Shown piece by piece: positions 36,721 to 46,238 of a stretch of 64,000 nucleotides of DNA. Position numbers and translations under genes: made by a program. The notes under the pieces are model-generated. The model was given only the letters and a program-made list of their open reading frames with translations. It had not been told where the DNA came from and searched no databases. Every line of letters begins with the position of its first letter. The stretch's first letter is position 1. Origin of the DNA: Hyphomicrobium sp. (lineage in GTDB: Bacteria; Pseudomonadota; Alphaproteobacteria; Rhizobiales; Hyphomicrobiaceae); assembly GCA_017512425.1 (NCBI GenBank), contig JAFWGI010000012.1, forward strand, positions 62,001-126,000. The letters are read 5' to 3'.

Positions 36721-36753
36721 GCGACCACTCGGTGCGGGGGCACTGAGTGGTCG
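36721..36753 (+). terminator. Hairpin between the Lys-rich gene and the membrane protein gene
   Basis: GCGACCACTCGGTG pairs with CACTGAGTGGTCGT (one mismatch) around a CGGGGG loop. The tail TGCGCTTTATG is only weakly U-rich. Probable terminator of the upstream gene. Confidence 0.5.
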
Positions 36754-36847
36754 TTGCGCTTTATGAGGCGACGCAACCCGAGCAATTGCATGATATGCTC
36801 GGCGCGGGTGCACGCCAGAACATGGGCAAAATCCTGGGGGGACTGTC

Positions 36848-37330
36848 ATGCTCGGGTTAGGAATTGAAGGCTTCACGTTTCTGCACGTCGCGATCTGCCT
36901 CGTGGCGCTGGCTGCGGGCTTCGTCGCCGTTGGTGGATGGCTGGGTGGCACCCAGTTGCCGCGCGCGACGCACCTGTTTCTTTGGACCACCGTCCTGACC
37001 AACGTGACTGGCCTGCTGTTCCCGTTCAACGGACTGTTGCCGTCGCATATCGTGGCGCTGATCTCGCTCGCGCTTCTGGCAATCGCGCTTTACGCATTTT
37101 ACGCACGCGGCGGGCTCGGTCTGTGGCGCAAGGTGTTCGTCGGAACGTCGCTCGCGGCGCTCTATCTCAACGCGTTCGTGCTAGTTGTGCAGACGTTCCT
37201 GAAAAACCCTGCGCTCGCAGTTCTCGCGCCGACGCAATCCGAAACGCCATTCGTCGCCGCCCAAGCCCTCACGCTGCTGACGTTTCTGGCGGTGGGCTAT
37301 GCGGCGCTGCGGCGGTCGGCGCGGCTATGA
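36848..37330 (+). CDS. Four-helix inner-membrane protein of unknown function
   Basis: Protein of 160 residues with four predicted membrane helices: FTFLHVAICLVALAAGFVAV, TTVLTNVTGLLFPFNGL, IVALISLALLAIALYAFY, and ALTLLTFLAVGYAAL. Loops are short and there is no soluble domain. I do not recognise a named family; related DUF-type membrane proteins are common in alphaproteobacteria. GGGGGACTGTC precedes the ATG. It ends 27 bases before a palindromic repeat that follows the GIY-YIG gene on the opposite strand. Function not inferred. Confidence 0.75.
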   Translation: MLGLGIEGFTFLHVAICLVALAAGFVAVGGWLGGTQLPRATHLFLWTTVLTNVTGLLFPFNGLLPSHIVALISLALLAIALYAFYARGGLGLWRKVFVGTSLAALYLNAFVLVVQTFLKNPALAVLAPTQSETPFVAAQALTLLTFLAVGYAALRRSARL

Positions 37331-37356
37331 TTTGCGAAAACCTGCTCCACAAAGAA

Positions 37357-37409
37357 CGTCATCCTCGAACGAGCGCGCAACTTCGCGCGCGCCGTTCGTT
37401 GATCCAGCG
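37357..37409. repeat. Palindromic intergenic repeat, copy A
   Basis: 53 bases starting CGTCATCCTC and ending GATCCAGCG. Inside, CGAACG pairs with CGTTCG and flanks a GCGC-rich inner stem. It begins 15 bases past the 3' end of the GIY-YIG gene. It matches copy C (inverted) at roughly 47 of 53 positions. Confidence 0.85.
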
Positions 37410-37423
37410 CAAGACTCGACAGG

Positions 37424-37714
37424 CTATTTCTGAATTTCTTCGTACAGGTCTACCCAATTCGGATTGCCAGCTTCGATCAACGCCATCTTGCGAGCACGCG
37501 AAAACTTTTTGAGCTGCTTCTCGCGCGCGATCGCATCGGGCATCGTGTCGAAAAGCTCGTAATGAACAAGCGTGTGCACGCCGTATCGTTTTGTGAAGCC
37601 TTCGACGAGGTCCTGCTTATGGACTGAGATACGCCCCGGTAGATCGCTGGTTACGCCAACATACAGCGTGCCGTTGCGCTTGCTTGCCAGAATGTAAACG
37701 GCCGGACGCTTCAA
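37424..37714 (-). CDS. Small GIY-YIG domain nuclease-like protein
   Basis: Single-domain protein of 96 residues. The GIY-YIG core appears as AVYILASKRNGTLYVGVTSD (VYIL ... LYVG variant), the catalytic Arg in PGRISVHK, the His in the same helix, and the Glu in AIAREKQLKKFSR. This is the UPF0213/YhbQ-like group found in many alphaproteobacterial genomes in multiple copies. It could cut DNA, but cellular roles are not known. It is bracketed by palindromic repeats: copy A just past its stop, copies B and C 88-229 bases upstream of its start. Confidence 0.9.
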   Translation of the reverse strand: MKRPAVYILASKRNGTLYVGVTSDLPGRISVHKQDLVEGFTKRYGVHTLVHYELFDTMPDAIAREKQLKKFSRARKMALIEAGNPNWVDLYEEIQK

Positions 37715-37801
37715 CGGACCTCCATTGCCACCCGTGCTTGGCTTGCTCCAACATATATCGTTGAGTTAGCCGAGGCACATAGCCCGAGCAATACATACCG
37801 T

Positions 37802-37849
37802 CGTCATCCTCGATGCGCGAGCATTGCGAGCAGCATCGGGGATCCAGCG
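37802..37849 (+). repeat. Palindromic intergenic repeat, copy B
   Basis: 48 bases with the same ends as copy A (CGTCATCCTC ... GATCCAGCG). The inner stem is CGATGC/GCATCG where copies A and C have CGAACG/CGTTCG, so both arms changed together. It faces copy C head-to-head with 41 bases between. Confidence 0.85.
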
Positions 37850-37890
37850 TTAAACGCGCCGAAGGCTCGATATTGAGATAGGAAGTTATC

Positions 37891-37943
37891 CGCTGGATCC
37901 CCGAACGTCGCGCGCCAAGTGGCGCACTCGTTCGAGGATGACG
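37891..37943 (-). repeat. Palindromic intergenic repeat, copy C (inverted)
   Basis: 53 bases in the opposite orientation to A and B (starts CGCTGGATCC, ends GAGGATGACG on the plus strand). With copy B it forms a REPIN-like inverted pair spanning 37802-37943. Confidence 0.85.
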
Positions 37944-38006
37944 GAGAGATGATAGGCTTCACCTACCAGCCATCGTCATGGCCGCGCAGGCAACTAAATG
38001 GCCTTG

Positions 38007-38345
38007 CTAGGCTCTCATCTTATTTTCAGTTTCGATCGCCTCCGCCTCTGAATCGAGTTCTTCATCCACCTCTACGAGAATAGAAGCCTTCAGGCCATTA
38101 TCTTCCTCAAACTGTCTCAAATTTTGGATCGCGCGCCCTGCCTCCATTTCAGCGTCAACAGATGCTGCCACGGCTCGATCCAATCTTGTTGTCACTCGAT
38201 CTCTTTGTTTTGCGGATCTGTTGTTTCGTAAGCAGCTTTTAAAATCTTTCATTGAGCTTTTTGCTGCTTCGTTCGCAGCCTCCGCTCTCGCAACGCTTTC
38301 CTCAGCAGTAACCACTAGGAGTTTTCTCACCGATTCAACAGACAT
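38007..38345 (-). CDS. Hypothetical helical protein of atypical composition
   Basis: Protein of 112 residues, mostly charged and Ala-rich and predicted helical or coiled coil (VARAEAANEAAKSSMKDFKS, VAASVDAEMEAGRAIQNLRQ) with an acidic C-terminus (VEVDEELDSEAEAIETENK). No known domain. Its DNA is visibly richer in A and T at third codon positions than neighbouring genes, using codons such as TCT, ACA and AGA more often, which suggests recent acquisition or relaxed constraint. It lies between the repeat pair and nrdJ. A small transferred gene is a fair guess. Confidence 0.55.
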   Translation of the reverse strand: MSVESVRKLLVVTAEESVARAEAANEAAKSSMKDFKSCLRNNRSAKQRDRVTTRLDRAVAASVDAEMEAGRAIQNLRQFEEDNGLKASILVEVDEELDSEAEAIETENKMRA

Positions 38346-38397
38346 GATTCCCTCAGAGCATCTGACATAATGAGCCGATCAAAATCTGCCGATAGTA

Positions 38398-41300
38398 TCA
38401 ACTACACCCACTCGTTGAGCCACACGTGTCGCACTTCAGGCAGGTGCCGTTGCGAACCATTGTGAAGTTGGCGCACTCGGGACAGCTCGTGCCCTCGTAG
38501 CCGCGCACCTTCGCTTCCGACATGCGCTGCTTGTAGAGTTCCGACTTCGACAAAACGGGCGCTGCTTCCGCCACGTCGGTTTTCGTCGACCGCATGGTGA
38601 TGGTCGTCGTCTCGATGGCGAGAGCGTTGGCGCCCGACGTCGCCGGTCCGTTGCCGTAAAGCTCCGTCACGCGCTGCTGCTCGGCGCGCAGGTCTTCCAT
38701 CGACGTCGTGACCGCGCTTGCAACCTGCTGGCCGCCGCGGCTGGCGATGCGCAACGGTGTGCCGCGCATGTAGCCCTTCGACACAACCTTGGTCACGCTC
38801 TCAGGCAGATCGAGATCGAGCTGCTCGTCGGTCTCTTCATCCGATGAGCCAAGCCCCGTCTCGCCGACGATTTCGCGCGGATCGACGTGCGCCAGATCAT
38901 GGCGGCCAAGGTACGATACGGCGAGTTCGCGGAAGATGTAGTCGAGGATCGACGTCGCGTTCTTGATCGTCTCGTTACCCTGGACCAAACCGGCCGGCTC
39001 AAAGCGCGTGAACGTGAAGGCTTCGACGTATTCTTCGAGCGGCACGCCGTACTGCAGGCCGAGAGAAATCGCGATCGCGAAGTTGTTCATCAGCGAGCGG
39101 AAGGCCGCGCCTTCCTTGTGCATATCGATGAAGATCTCGCCGAGCTCGCCGCTGTCGTATTCGCCGGTGCGCAGATACACCTTGTGGCCGCCGACGCTGG
39201 CCTTCTGCGTGTAGCCCTTGCGGCGCGTCGGCATCTTCTCGCGCTCTTGGCTCTTGACGTGGACCACGCGCTCGACGATCCGCTCGACGATTTTCTCAGT
39301 GACTTGCGCCGTGCGCGCCGCCATTGCGGGCTGCGCGAGGAGCGCTTCTGCCGCCGTTTCGCCGGTCTCGTCGTCATCGTCACCGAGAACCTGCGCGTTC
39401 AGCGGCTGCGATAGCTTCGAGCCATCGCGGTAGAGTGCGTTGGCCTTGAGTGCCAGCTTCCACGACAGCATGTACGACTGCTTGCAGTCTTCGACAGTCG
39501 CGTCGTTCGGCATGTTGATCGTCTTCGAGATCGCGCCGGAGATGAACGGCTGCGACGCCGCCATCATGCGGATGTGGCTCTCGACTGAGAGATAGCGCTT
39601 GCCCTTGCGTCCGCACGGGTTGGCGCAATCGAACACCGGAAGGTGTTCCGCCTTCAGGTGCGGCGCACCTTCGAGCGTCATGGCACCGCAGACGTGCTCG
39701 TTGGCGGCATCGACGTCGCGCTTCGAAAAACCGAGGTGCGCAAAGAGGTCGAACGACGGATCGGCAAGCTTGTCGGCCGGAACCTTGAGCGTGTCGGTCA
39801 GGAACGCGTCGCCAAGCGTCCAGCGGTTGAACACGAACTTGATGTCGAACGCGGTGCCGAGACCGCCTTCGATTTTCGCGAGGACGTCTTCGGTGAAGCC
39901 ACGGGCTTTCAGCGTCGTGTGGTTGATCGCGGGCGCCTGACGCAGCGATCCGTGGCCGACCGCGTAAGCTTCAATTTCAGCAATCTGGTGCGGCTTGTAG
40001 CCGAGCGTCTGCAATGCTTCCGGTACCGACTGGTTGATGATCTTGAAGTATCCGCCGCCGGCGAGCTTCTTGAACTTTACGAGCGCGAAGTCCGGTTCGA
40101 TGCCGGTCGTATCGCAATCCATGACCAGGCCGATCGTGCCGGTCGGCGCGACGACGGTGGCCTGAGCGTTGCGGTATCCGTGCTGTTCGCCGAGTGCGAC
40201 CGCGCGATCCCAAGCAGCTTTTGCAGCTTCGACGAGACGCTTGTCCGAGCACGATGCGTGATCGAGCGGCACCGGCGCGACCGAGAGCTTTTCATATCCG
40301 CCGGCCTGGCCGTAAGCGGCGCGGCGGTGATTGCGCATCACGCGCAGCATGTGGTCGGCGTTCGGTTCGTAACCCGGGAACGGCCCGAGTTCCTTAGCCA
40401 TCTCGGCGCTCGTCTCGTAGGAGACGCCGGTCATGATTGCTGAGATCGCGCCGCAGATCGCGCGGCCTTCATCCGAGTCATACGAGATGCCAGCCGACAT
40501 CAGCAGTCCGCCGATGTTGGCGAAGCCGAGGCCGAGCGTGCGGTAGCGGTAGCTCAGTTCAGCGATCTCGCGCGACGGGAACTGCGCCATCAGAACCGAG
40601 ATTTCAAGCACGACCGTCCACAGACGGCAGGCGTGTTCGTAGGCCTCGATGTCGAACGATTTGTCGTCGCGGCGGAAACGCAGCAGGTTGAGCGAAGCGA
40701 GGTTGCACGCCGTATCGTCGAGGAACATGTATTCCGAGCACGGGTTCGACGCGCGGATTTCGCCAGACGCCGGGCACGTGTGCCAGTCGTTGATCGTCGT
40801 GTGAAACTGGATGCCGGGATCGGCCGACGCCCACGCGGCGTAACCGATCTGCTCCCAGAGGTCCTTGGCCTTGATCGTCTTGACGACCTTGTTGCCGAGA
40901 CGCGACGTCAAGTTCCAATCGCCGTCGGCATCGACGGCGTTGAGGAAGCCGTCCGTGACGCGCACCGAGTTGTTGGAGTTCTGGCCCGCGACCGTCAGAT
41001 AGGCTTCGCTATCCCAATCGGTGTCGTAGGTGTCGAACGCCATATCCTTGTAGCCCTGCTTGGCGAATTGGATGACGCGCAGGATGTAGTTCTGCGGGAC
41101 GCCGTCGCGCTTGGCTTCGCGGATCGCAATTTTGAGCTTTGGATTTTTGGCTGCGTCATAGCAGGCGTCGCCGTCGGCTTCGCAGTTGACGCAGGCCTTC
41201 ATCACGGCCTTGAGGCGCTTCTGGCAGATATTCGAGCCCGTCACGAGGGCTGCAACCTTCTGCTCCTCGCGCACCTTCCAGGTGATGTACTCTTCGATAT

Positions 41301-42165
41301 CCGGATGATCGACATCGACGACGACCATCTTAGCGGCGCGGCGCGTCGTGCCGCCCGATTTGATGGCGCCAGCGGCGCGGTCGCCGATCTTGAGGAAGCT
41401 CATCAGGCCCGACGAACGTCCGCCGCCTGAGAGTTTTTCGTTTGCACCGCGCAGCGACGAGAAGTTCGAGCCGGTGCCGGAGCCGTATTTGAACAGGCGG
41501 GCTTCACGCACCCAGAGATCCATGATTCCGCCTTCGCCGACCAGATCGTCAGCGACCGACTGAATGAAGCAGGCGTGCGGCTGCGGATGTTCGTAAGCCG
41601 ACGTCGAACGTGTCAGTTGGCCCGTCTGATAGTCGACATACATATGTCCCTGGCCAGGGCCATCGATGCCAAACGCCCAATGCATGCCGGTGTTGAACCA
41701 CTGCGGCGAGTTCGGCGCCGCCATCTGCATGGCGAGCATGTAGCGCATCTCGTCGAAGAAGGCCTGCGCGTCGTCTTCAGTTGTGAAATAGCCGCCCTTC
41801 CAGCCCCAATACGTCCAGGTGCCAGCGAGGCGATCGAAAACTTGGCGCGCGTCGGTCTCGCCGCCGTAGCGTTCTTTCTCAGGCAGAGCGGCGAGGGCAG
41901 CTTCGTCGGGGATCGAGCGCCAGAGCCAAGACGGGACCTGCGTTTCTTCGAATTTCTTCAGGCGCTTTGCGACGCCAGCCTTGCGGAAATACTTCTGCGC
42001 CAGGATGTCAGCGGCGACCTGGCTGAAGTGCTCGGGGACATCGAAGCCTTCGAGGCGAAACACGACAGAACCATCGGGATTTTTGATTTCGGACGTCGCC
42101 CGCCGGAACGGGATCGTGGCGTAAGGCGATTGTCCTGCTGTCGTGAAGCGCCGCGTGATCTTCAT
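38398..42165 (-). CDS. nrdJ: Adenosylcobalamin-dependent (class II) ribonucleotide reductase NrdJ
   Basis: Large cytoplasmic enzyme of 1255 residues reducing ribonucleotides to deoxyribonucleotides using AdoCbl as radical source. Visible: the ligand-radical region [20 protein letters not shown] with its active-site Cys, the [20 protein letters not shown] block holding the Asn-Cys-Glu active-site triad, and a C-terminal zinc-finger-like tail [20 protein letters not shown] with redox Cys. There is no B2 subunit gene nearby, as expected for class II. It makes the cell dependent on B12, matching the riboswitch-controlled uptake operon at 4-9 kb. A long upstream leader holds two NrdR-box candidates, and nrdR itself is at 56.1 kb. 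Confidence 0.97.
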   Translation of the reverse strand: MKITRRFTTAGQSPYATIPFRRATSEIKNPDGSVVFRLEGFDVPEHFSQVAADILAQKYFRKAGVAKRLKKFEETQVPSWLWRSIPDEAALAALPEKERYGGETDARQVFDRLAGTWTYWGWKGGYFTTEDDAQAFFDEMRYMLAMQMAAPNSPQWFNTGMHWAFGIDGPGQGHMYVDYQTGQLTRSTSAYEHPQPHACFIQSVADDLVGEGGIMDLWVREARLFKYGSGTGSNFSSLRGANEKLSGGGRSSGLMSFLKIGDRAAGAIKSGGTTRRAAKMVVVDVDHPDIEEYITWKVREEQKVAALVTGSNICQKRLKAVMKACVNCEADGDACYDAAKNPKLKIAIREAKRDGVPQNYILRVIQFAKQGYKDMAFDTYDTDWDSEAYLTVAGQNSNNSVRVTDGFLNAVDADGDWNLTSRLGNKVVKTIKAKDLWEQIGYAAWASADPGIQFHTTINDWHTCPASGEIRASNPCSEYMFLDDTACNLASLNLLRFRRDDKSFDIEAYEHACRLWTVVLEISVLMAQFPSREIAELSYRYRTLGLGFANIGGLLMSAGISYDSDEGRAICGAISAIMTGVSYETSAEMAKELGPFPGYEPNADHMLRVMRNHRRAAYGQAGGYEKLSVAPVPLDHASCSDKRLVEAAKAAWDRAVALGEQHGYRNAQATVVAPTGTIGLVMDCDTTGIEPDFALVKFKKLAGGGYFKIINQSVPEALQTLGYKPHQIAEIEAYAVGHGSLRQAPAINHTTLKARGFTEDVLAKIEGGLGTAFDIKFVFNRWTLGDAFLTDTLKVPADKLADPSFDLFAHLGFSKRDVDAANEHVCGAMTLEGAPHLKAEHLPVFDCANPCGRKGKRYLSVESHIRMMAASQPFISGAISKTINMPNDATVEDCKQSYMLSWKLALKANALYRDGSKLSQPLNAQVLGDDDDETGETAAEALLAQPAMAARTAQVTEKIVERIVERVVHVKSQEREKMPTRRKGYTQKASVGGHKVYLRTGEYDSGELGEIFIDMHKEGAAFRSLMNNFAIAISLGLQYGVPLEEYVEAFTFTRFEPAGLVQGNETIKNATSILDYIFRELAVSYLGRHDLAHVDPREIVGETGLGSSDEETDEQLDLDLPESVTKVVSKGYMRGTPLRIASRGGQQVASAVTTSMEDLRAEQQRVTELYGNGPATSGANALAIETTTITMRSTKTDVAEAAPVLSKSELYKQRMSEAKVRGYEGTSCPECANFTMVRNGTCLKCDTCGSTSGCS

Positions 42166-42975
42166 AAGTCCAGTCCCCCGGTATGTGGGGACGCCGCTAT
42201 ACGAGTTACAAAATAGTGCGTCCGAATGTTTGTCTCGTCTGCCGCACGCGGCCAGCCTGTATTCTGGCAGTGCGCTCTCAATCGTCTGGCTGACCGCTCA
42301 AGAGCGCCAACCCTTTAGCTTCGTTCGTTGCGGCGGCGCACCAGCACCACGCTTGAATTCCCTCCGACCCTCCCAGATGGCCGCCTCGAGAAGCCGGCCA
42401 TCCCTTGCGTGCTGACCTTCCCCGCCTGAGCGAGGCCCCCGCAGCACTAAACTTTCCCCACTCGCGCGGCTCGAATGCGCGTTAGACAGATCCGGCAGCC
42501 CGGATCAATCGCACGCGCGCCACGCCAATATTGAGAACATAGCAGGAACAAACGCTAAGTCCAAGATCGTCTTCAGAACGTGAAGCGATGTCTGGAAAGC
42601 GTGGCCGACACGGCCTGCCTCGTCACACCACGATGACCAAAAGCTAGGCCGATTCGACACCTTCGTCACGGGTGTCGGAGGCATATATTGTAGTAGCAGA
42701 AGCAACCGACACAACATCTAGTGGTGTGGATCAGTTGTGGGGGAGGCGCCCGTTTTGCCGTGATTTTACGGGTTTTGGCCTAACGCAGCGCTTTTCGGCG
42801 GGCTGTGCACGACGCTGTATGAGCGGCGCCCGGCCAGCATCGGCCACATAGACTAGTACGATTCCGGCACACAGGTGTTGCGTCCGGGCACCGCCGATGC
42901 GGACGCATAGACAAACCCTCACCGGAGCAGGTATCGAGGGTTAATAATTTCCGCGCGAGGAGCGATACGTAAGCC
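42166..42975. other. Long divergent region between nrdJ and the NDUFA12 gene
   Basis: 810 bases with no credible gene. It holds two NrdR-box candidates at 42678-42724 and would give nrdJ a leader of around 500 bases. I looked for a cobalamin riboswitch and known RNA genes (RNase P, tmRNA, SRP) on both strands and recognised none. An imperfect inverted repeat ACCCTC/GAGGGT lies near 42906-42932. Confidence 0.5.
42678..42724 (-). promoter_or_regulatory. Tandem NrdR-box candidates
   Basis: Box 2 (42709-42724) ACACAACATCTAGTGG matches 13 of 16 positions of acaCwAtATaTwGwgt. Box 1 (42678-42693) GAGGCATATATTGTAG matches 9 of 16 including the whole ATATTG core. Starts are exactly 31 bases apart, the three-helical-turn spacing usual for NrdR box pairs. 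nrdR is encoded in this window. Confidence 0.6.
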
Positions 42976-43377
42976 ATGGGTATCTTCACTGAGATTTTCA
43001 GCTGGTGGGGCGGAAACACCTGGGGAACGCGCTTCTTCACTTGGCGCAAAGGGCGCCAGGTCGGCCAAGACGAGTTTGGAAACACGTATTATGTGCAGGC
43101 AAGCGGCGTCGGCCCGTTGGGCGTGCCCGCGCGCTGGGTCACGTACCGGAATTTGTCGGAGCCGTCGCAAGTGCCGCCGGAATGGCACGGATGGCTGCAT
43201 CATACCGTCGATGCGCGGCCGACCGACGAATTGTATGAATCCAAGCCTTGGCAGCAGCGTCATCAAATGAATATGACCGGCACGGCCGACGCCTATCGGC
43301 CCGCCGGATCGATTGCAGGCGGTGGTGCGCGGGCGCGATCGAGCGCGGATTACAAGCCGTGGAAGCCACAATCGTAA
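42976..43377 (+). CDS. NADH:ubiquinone oxidoreductase accessory subunit NDUFA12-like
   Basis: Protein of 133 residues, the alphaproteobacterial homologue of mitochondrial complex I subunit NDUFA12 (B17.2). Conserved blocks: FTWRKGRQVGQDEFGNTYYV, RWVTYRNLSEPSQVPPEWHG, WLHHTVDARPTDE and KPWQQRHQMNMTGT. It binds the peripheral arm of complex I on the cytoplasmic side and helps assembly or stability; it has no catalytic role. GAGGAGC lies eleven bases ahead of the ATG. The next gene downstream is a DUF2155 protein, a pairing common across alphaproteobacteria. Confidence 0.95.
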   Translation: MGIFTEIFSWWGGNTWGTRFFTWRKGRQVGQDEFGNTYYVQASGVGPLGVPARWVTYRNLSEPSQVPPEWHGWLHHTVDARPTDELYESKPWQQRHQMNMTGTADAYRPAGSIAGGGARARSSADYKPWKPQS

Positions 43378-43513
43378 GGCGCTGCAATAATGCCTGTGCG
43401 ATGTCGGGATACGCGGCGCTAAAGCCTTGCTTCAGCCACCATTTCCGTGGAATTGACTGAACTCGGCCGCAACGCCAGTAAGGCGCGAGCCGCGACGACA
43501 GGACTTTGCGAAT

Positions 43514-44050
43514 TTGCGATTAGTCACTCTTAATCCCGCGGCTCCGCTGGCTTTCAAATTGCGCCGGTTCGCGATCTGCGCCTTGGCGCTCGCAGCGCTG
43601 GCTGAACCTGCTTTCGCCGATCGTATCGAAAATCAGGTCGCGGTGTTTTCAGCACTCGACAAAGTGACGGCGCGGATTTCGAAGTTTGAAGTGGCGCTGG
43701 GCGAGACGGCGACGTTCGGTGCTTTGAAAGTAACGCCGCGCGCGTGTTATTCGCGCCCCTCGACCGAGCAGCCGAAAACGACGACCTTCGTCGAAGTCGA
43801 CGAAATTCAACTCGACGGCCAACCAAAGCGGATCTTTACCGGCTGGATGTTTGCCGAAAGTCCCGGCCTCTATGGTGTCGAACACCCGACCTACGACGTT
43901 TGGCTAACCGAATGCGCAAAGCCGCAGAAAACGACGGCGCAACGCGCGCCTTCGGCGCCGGATGCCGCCGCGCCCGCCGCTCAGGGTGAAGCTGGAACCG
44001 CCGATAGCGAGATGATCCCGCAAGAGCCGCGCCGCCGCGTGCGCCGCTAA
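43514..44050 (+). CDS. DUF2155 domain protein
   Basis: Secreted protein of about 178 residues, signal peptide at residues 15-35 (RRFAICALALAALAEPAFAD). The DUF2155 core follows: VAVFSALDKVTARISKFEVA, GETATFGALKVTPRACYSRP, and FTGWMFAESPGLYGVEHPTY, VWLTEC. Two Cys near residues 75 and 135 likely form a disulfide. The family is widespread beside NDUFA12-like genes in alphaproteobacteria but has no known role. The start TTG 43514 is tentative, since no ATG precedes the signal peptide in this frame; another TTG at about 43559 would also leave a signal sequence. Confidence 0.88.
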   Translation: MRLVTLNPAAPLAFKLRRFAICALALAALAEPAFADRIENQVAVFSALDKVTARISKFEVALGETATFGALKVTPRACYSRPSTEQPKTTTFVEVDEIQLDGQPKRIFTGWMFAESPGLYGVEHPTYDVWLTECAKPQKTTAQRAPSAPDAAAPAAQGEAGTADSEMIPQEPRRRVRR

Positions 44051-44187
44051 TCTAAGCTTATCAAACAGCCGTTATTTGATTGTGATGCGCCGCTGGATAG
44101 GATTGCGCGTCACGTTCCGCGCGCGGCATCAGGCGGTCTGTTCGCGGTGACATGCTGCGTAACGCTTTTGGAAATGGGGATCGCAAG

Positions 44188-45174
44188 ATGATGAAGCGGT
44201 TGACGATCGGGATGATGAGCGCCGGCTTGGCCGTTGCGGCTGCCGGGCTCGCGCAGGCAGATGATGTGACGGGCGATGCGCTCGTCGACGGGCTCAACGG
44301 CATTTTTGGAAAGCACGCAGGCGCGCGCGGCAGTCACGCCAAAGGTCAGTGCGTGAAAGGCTCATTTGTGCCGACAGTCGACGCAGCTGCCTTATCGAAA
44401 GCGCCGATGTTTGCAGGCGCGGTGCCGATCCTCGGGCGCTTCTCGTTTGGCGGCGGGAATCCGAAGGCCGGCGAAAAAGGAAAGTCACCGCGCGGTCTTG
44501 CCATGCGCTTCGATCCCGACGGCAAGGCACCGACCGATTTCGTACAATTGTCCGCGCCAATCTTCTTCGCGACGAATGCAGAACAGACGCTGGCCTTCCT
44601 GCAGGTGCGCGCCAACGGTCCAGATGGCAAACCGGATGCTGACAAGATCAAGGCATTTACGGAAGCCAATCCTGATACCGCAAAGCAAGGTGCTTGGGTT
44701 GCCTCGAAGCCGATCCCTGCCAGCTATGCTGGCCTGAATTACTTCGGTGTCCACGCCTTCATTGCGGAGAACGCTAAGGGCGAAAAGACGACGATCAAGT
44801 TCAAGTCCGTGCCGCTTGCCGGCGAACTCGGTTTGACGGACGAAGAAGTCAAAGACAAAGCCGATGACTTCTTCACGGCCGATTTGTCCGAGCGCCTCGG
44901 CAAAGGACCGATCGGCTTCGACCTCGAGGCGATCGTCGGCGAAAAGGGCGATACCACCAACGATCCGACGGTTGAGTGGCCGGAAGCCGAACGCAAGCAT
45001 ATCAAGCTTGGCAAAATCGAAATCACCGCACTTGAAGATAACGCGACGTGCGATGCCACGACGTTCGATCCGAACAATCTGGCTGATGGGCTTTCGGGCG
45101 CGCCCGACGACAGCGTGCTGCCAGCACGCGCGACCGCCTACGCCGTGTCTCTGTCGCGTCGTGCAGCACCATAA
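44188..45174 (+). CDS. Catalase-related heme peroxidase (SrpA-like)
   Basis: Periplasmic small catalase-fold protein of 328 residues. ATG 44188 follows GGGGA; signal peptide cut after AQA. Active-site features: the distal His in GSHAKGQCVKGSFVP, the RF-strand PRGLAMRFDPDG, and the proximal heme Tyr in RATAYAVSLSRR (R-x-x-x-Y) at the C-terminus. At under 350 residues it is far shorter than classical catalases and fits the minimal SrpA group, which act as peroxidases more than catalases. It would detoxify hydrogen or organic peroxides outside the cytoplasm. It converges on hemB, so heme supply is adjacent but divergently controlled. Confidence 0.92.
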   Translation: MMKRLTIGMMSAGLAVAAAGLAQADDVTGDALVDGLNGIFGKHAGARGSHAKGQCVKGSFVPTVDAAALSKAPMFAGAVPILGRFSFGGGNPKAGEKGKSPRGLAMRFDPDGKAPTDFVQLSAPIFFATNAEQTLAFLQVRANGPDGKPDADKIKAFTEANPDTAKQGAWVASKPIPASYAGLNYFGVHAFIAENAKGEKTTIKFKSVPLAGELGLTDEEVKDKADDFFTADLSERLGKGPIGFDLEAIVGEKGDTTNDPTVEWPEAERKHIKLGKIEITALEDNATCDATTFDPNNLADGLSGAPDDSVLPARATAYAVSLSRRAAP

Positions 45175-45188
45175 CGGTGCGACTGAAT

Positions 45189-45217
45189 GAGACGCCGTGA
45201 TTACTTTGCGGCGTCTC
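45189..45217. terminator. Hairpin shared by the peroxidase gene and hemB
   Basis: GAGACGCCG/CGGCGTCTC, a perfect 9-bp stem with an 11-base loop that contains the hemB stop codon. U-tracts are weak on both sides. Confidence 0.45.
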
Positions 45218-46238
45218 TCAAAAGTCGCGCAGCGTGCGGGGCGAAGTATGTGAGTACGGCCGCAGCGCCCGCGCGCTTGAATGCCAGCAAGCTTTCGAGC
45301 ACGGCCTTGTCGTAGTCGAGCATGCCTTTGTCGGCGGCAGCGGCAATCATCGCGTATTCGCCTGAGACTTGATAGGCGAGCGTCGGAATTTTGAACGTCT
45401 CGGAGACGCGGCGCACGATGTCGAGGTACGGCATGCCGGGTTTCACCATGATCAGATCCGCGCCTTCGGCGATATCGAGCGCGACTTCGCGCAGCGCTTC
45501 ATCGCCGTTTGCCGGGTCCATCTGATACGTGCGCTTGTCGCCTTTCAACAAGCCGCCAGAGCCGACTGCATCGCGGAACGGTCCGTAGAACGCGCTCGCG
45601 TATTTCGCCGCGTATGACATGATTTGCGTGTCGTGATGGCCGGCTGCTTCAAGTGCCGATCGGATTGCGGCAATGCGGCCGTCCATCATGTCGGACGGCG
45701 CCAGGACGTCAGCGCCAGCTTCGGTCTGCACGATCGACTGCTTGACCAAAGCCGCAATCGTCGCGTCGTTTGCGATTTCGTCGCCGATCAACAAACCGTC
45801 GTGACCATGACTCGTGTACGGGTCGAGCGCGACATCGAGCATAATGCCGACGTCAAGTTTCGCGGCTTTGATCGCCCGCGTCGCGCGGCAGACGAGGTTG
45901 TCAGGATTCAAAGCTTCGCGCGCATCATCGGTGCGAAGCTTTACGTCGGTATACGGAAAGAGAGCGATCGCTGGAATGCCGAGGCTGACAGCCTCACGCG
46001 CGGCCTCAACAATGAGATCGACGCTGAGGCGCGCGATGCCCGGCATCGACGCGATCGCTTCGCTCTTGGCCGAGCCTTCCATGACGAACATTGGCCAGAC
46101 GAGATCGTTGGCGCTCAACATCGTCTCGCGCACCAGCGCGCGCGCCCATGGCGCGCGGCGATTGCGGCGCATGCGTATGGCGGGATAGCTGGCCGTGCTC
46201 GTCGGTGAAGTCCGCGGGGTGCCGTCGCGCTTGCTCAT
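45201..46238 (-). CDS. hemB: Delta-aminolevulinic acid dehydratase (porphobilinogen synthase)
   Basis: Cytoplasmic octameric enzyme of 345 residues condensing two 5-aminolevulinate molecules to porphobilinogen, the common precursor of heme, siroheme and B12. Both Schiff-base lysines are visible: K212 in SYAAKYASAFYGPFR and K266 in LIMVKPGMPYLD. The metal loop at 135-147 reads DVALDPYTSHGHD and has no Cys, so this is the Mg-type rather than the zinc-type enzyme, as in rhizobia. It shares the pathway with hemA at 51.7 kb. Confidence 0.97.
   Translation of the reverse strand: MSKRDGTPRTSPTSTASYPAIRMRRNRRAPWARALVRETMLSANDLVWPMFVMEGSAKSEAIASMPGIARLSVDLIVEAAREAVSLGIPAIALFPYTDVKLRTDDAREALNPDNLVCRATRAIKAAKLDVGIMLDVALDPYTSHGHDGLLIGDEIANDATIAALVKQSIVQTEAGADVLAPSDMMDGRIAAIRSALEAAGHHDTQIMSYAAKYASAFYGPFRDAVGSGGLLKGDKRTYQMDPANGDEALREVALDIAEGADLIMVKPGMPYLDIVRRVSETFKIPTLAYQVSGEYAMIAAAADKGMLDYDKAVLESLLAFKRAGAAAVLTYFAPHAARLLRDAAK

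Noticed and set aside
42166..42600. Possible cobalamin riboswitch in the nrdJ leader (minus-strand GGGAATTC and CCGCCGCAAC, AGCCAGACGA)
   Set aside because: Only isolated short resemblances; the CCCCCGCAACTGT core and GCCAGGAGACC box are absent. An Infernal search with RF00174 would settle it.
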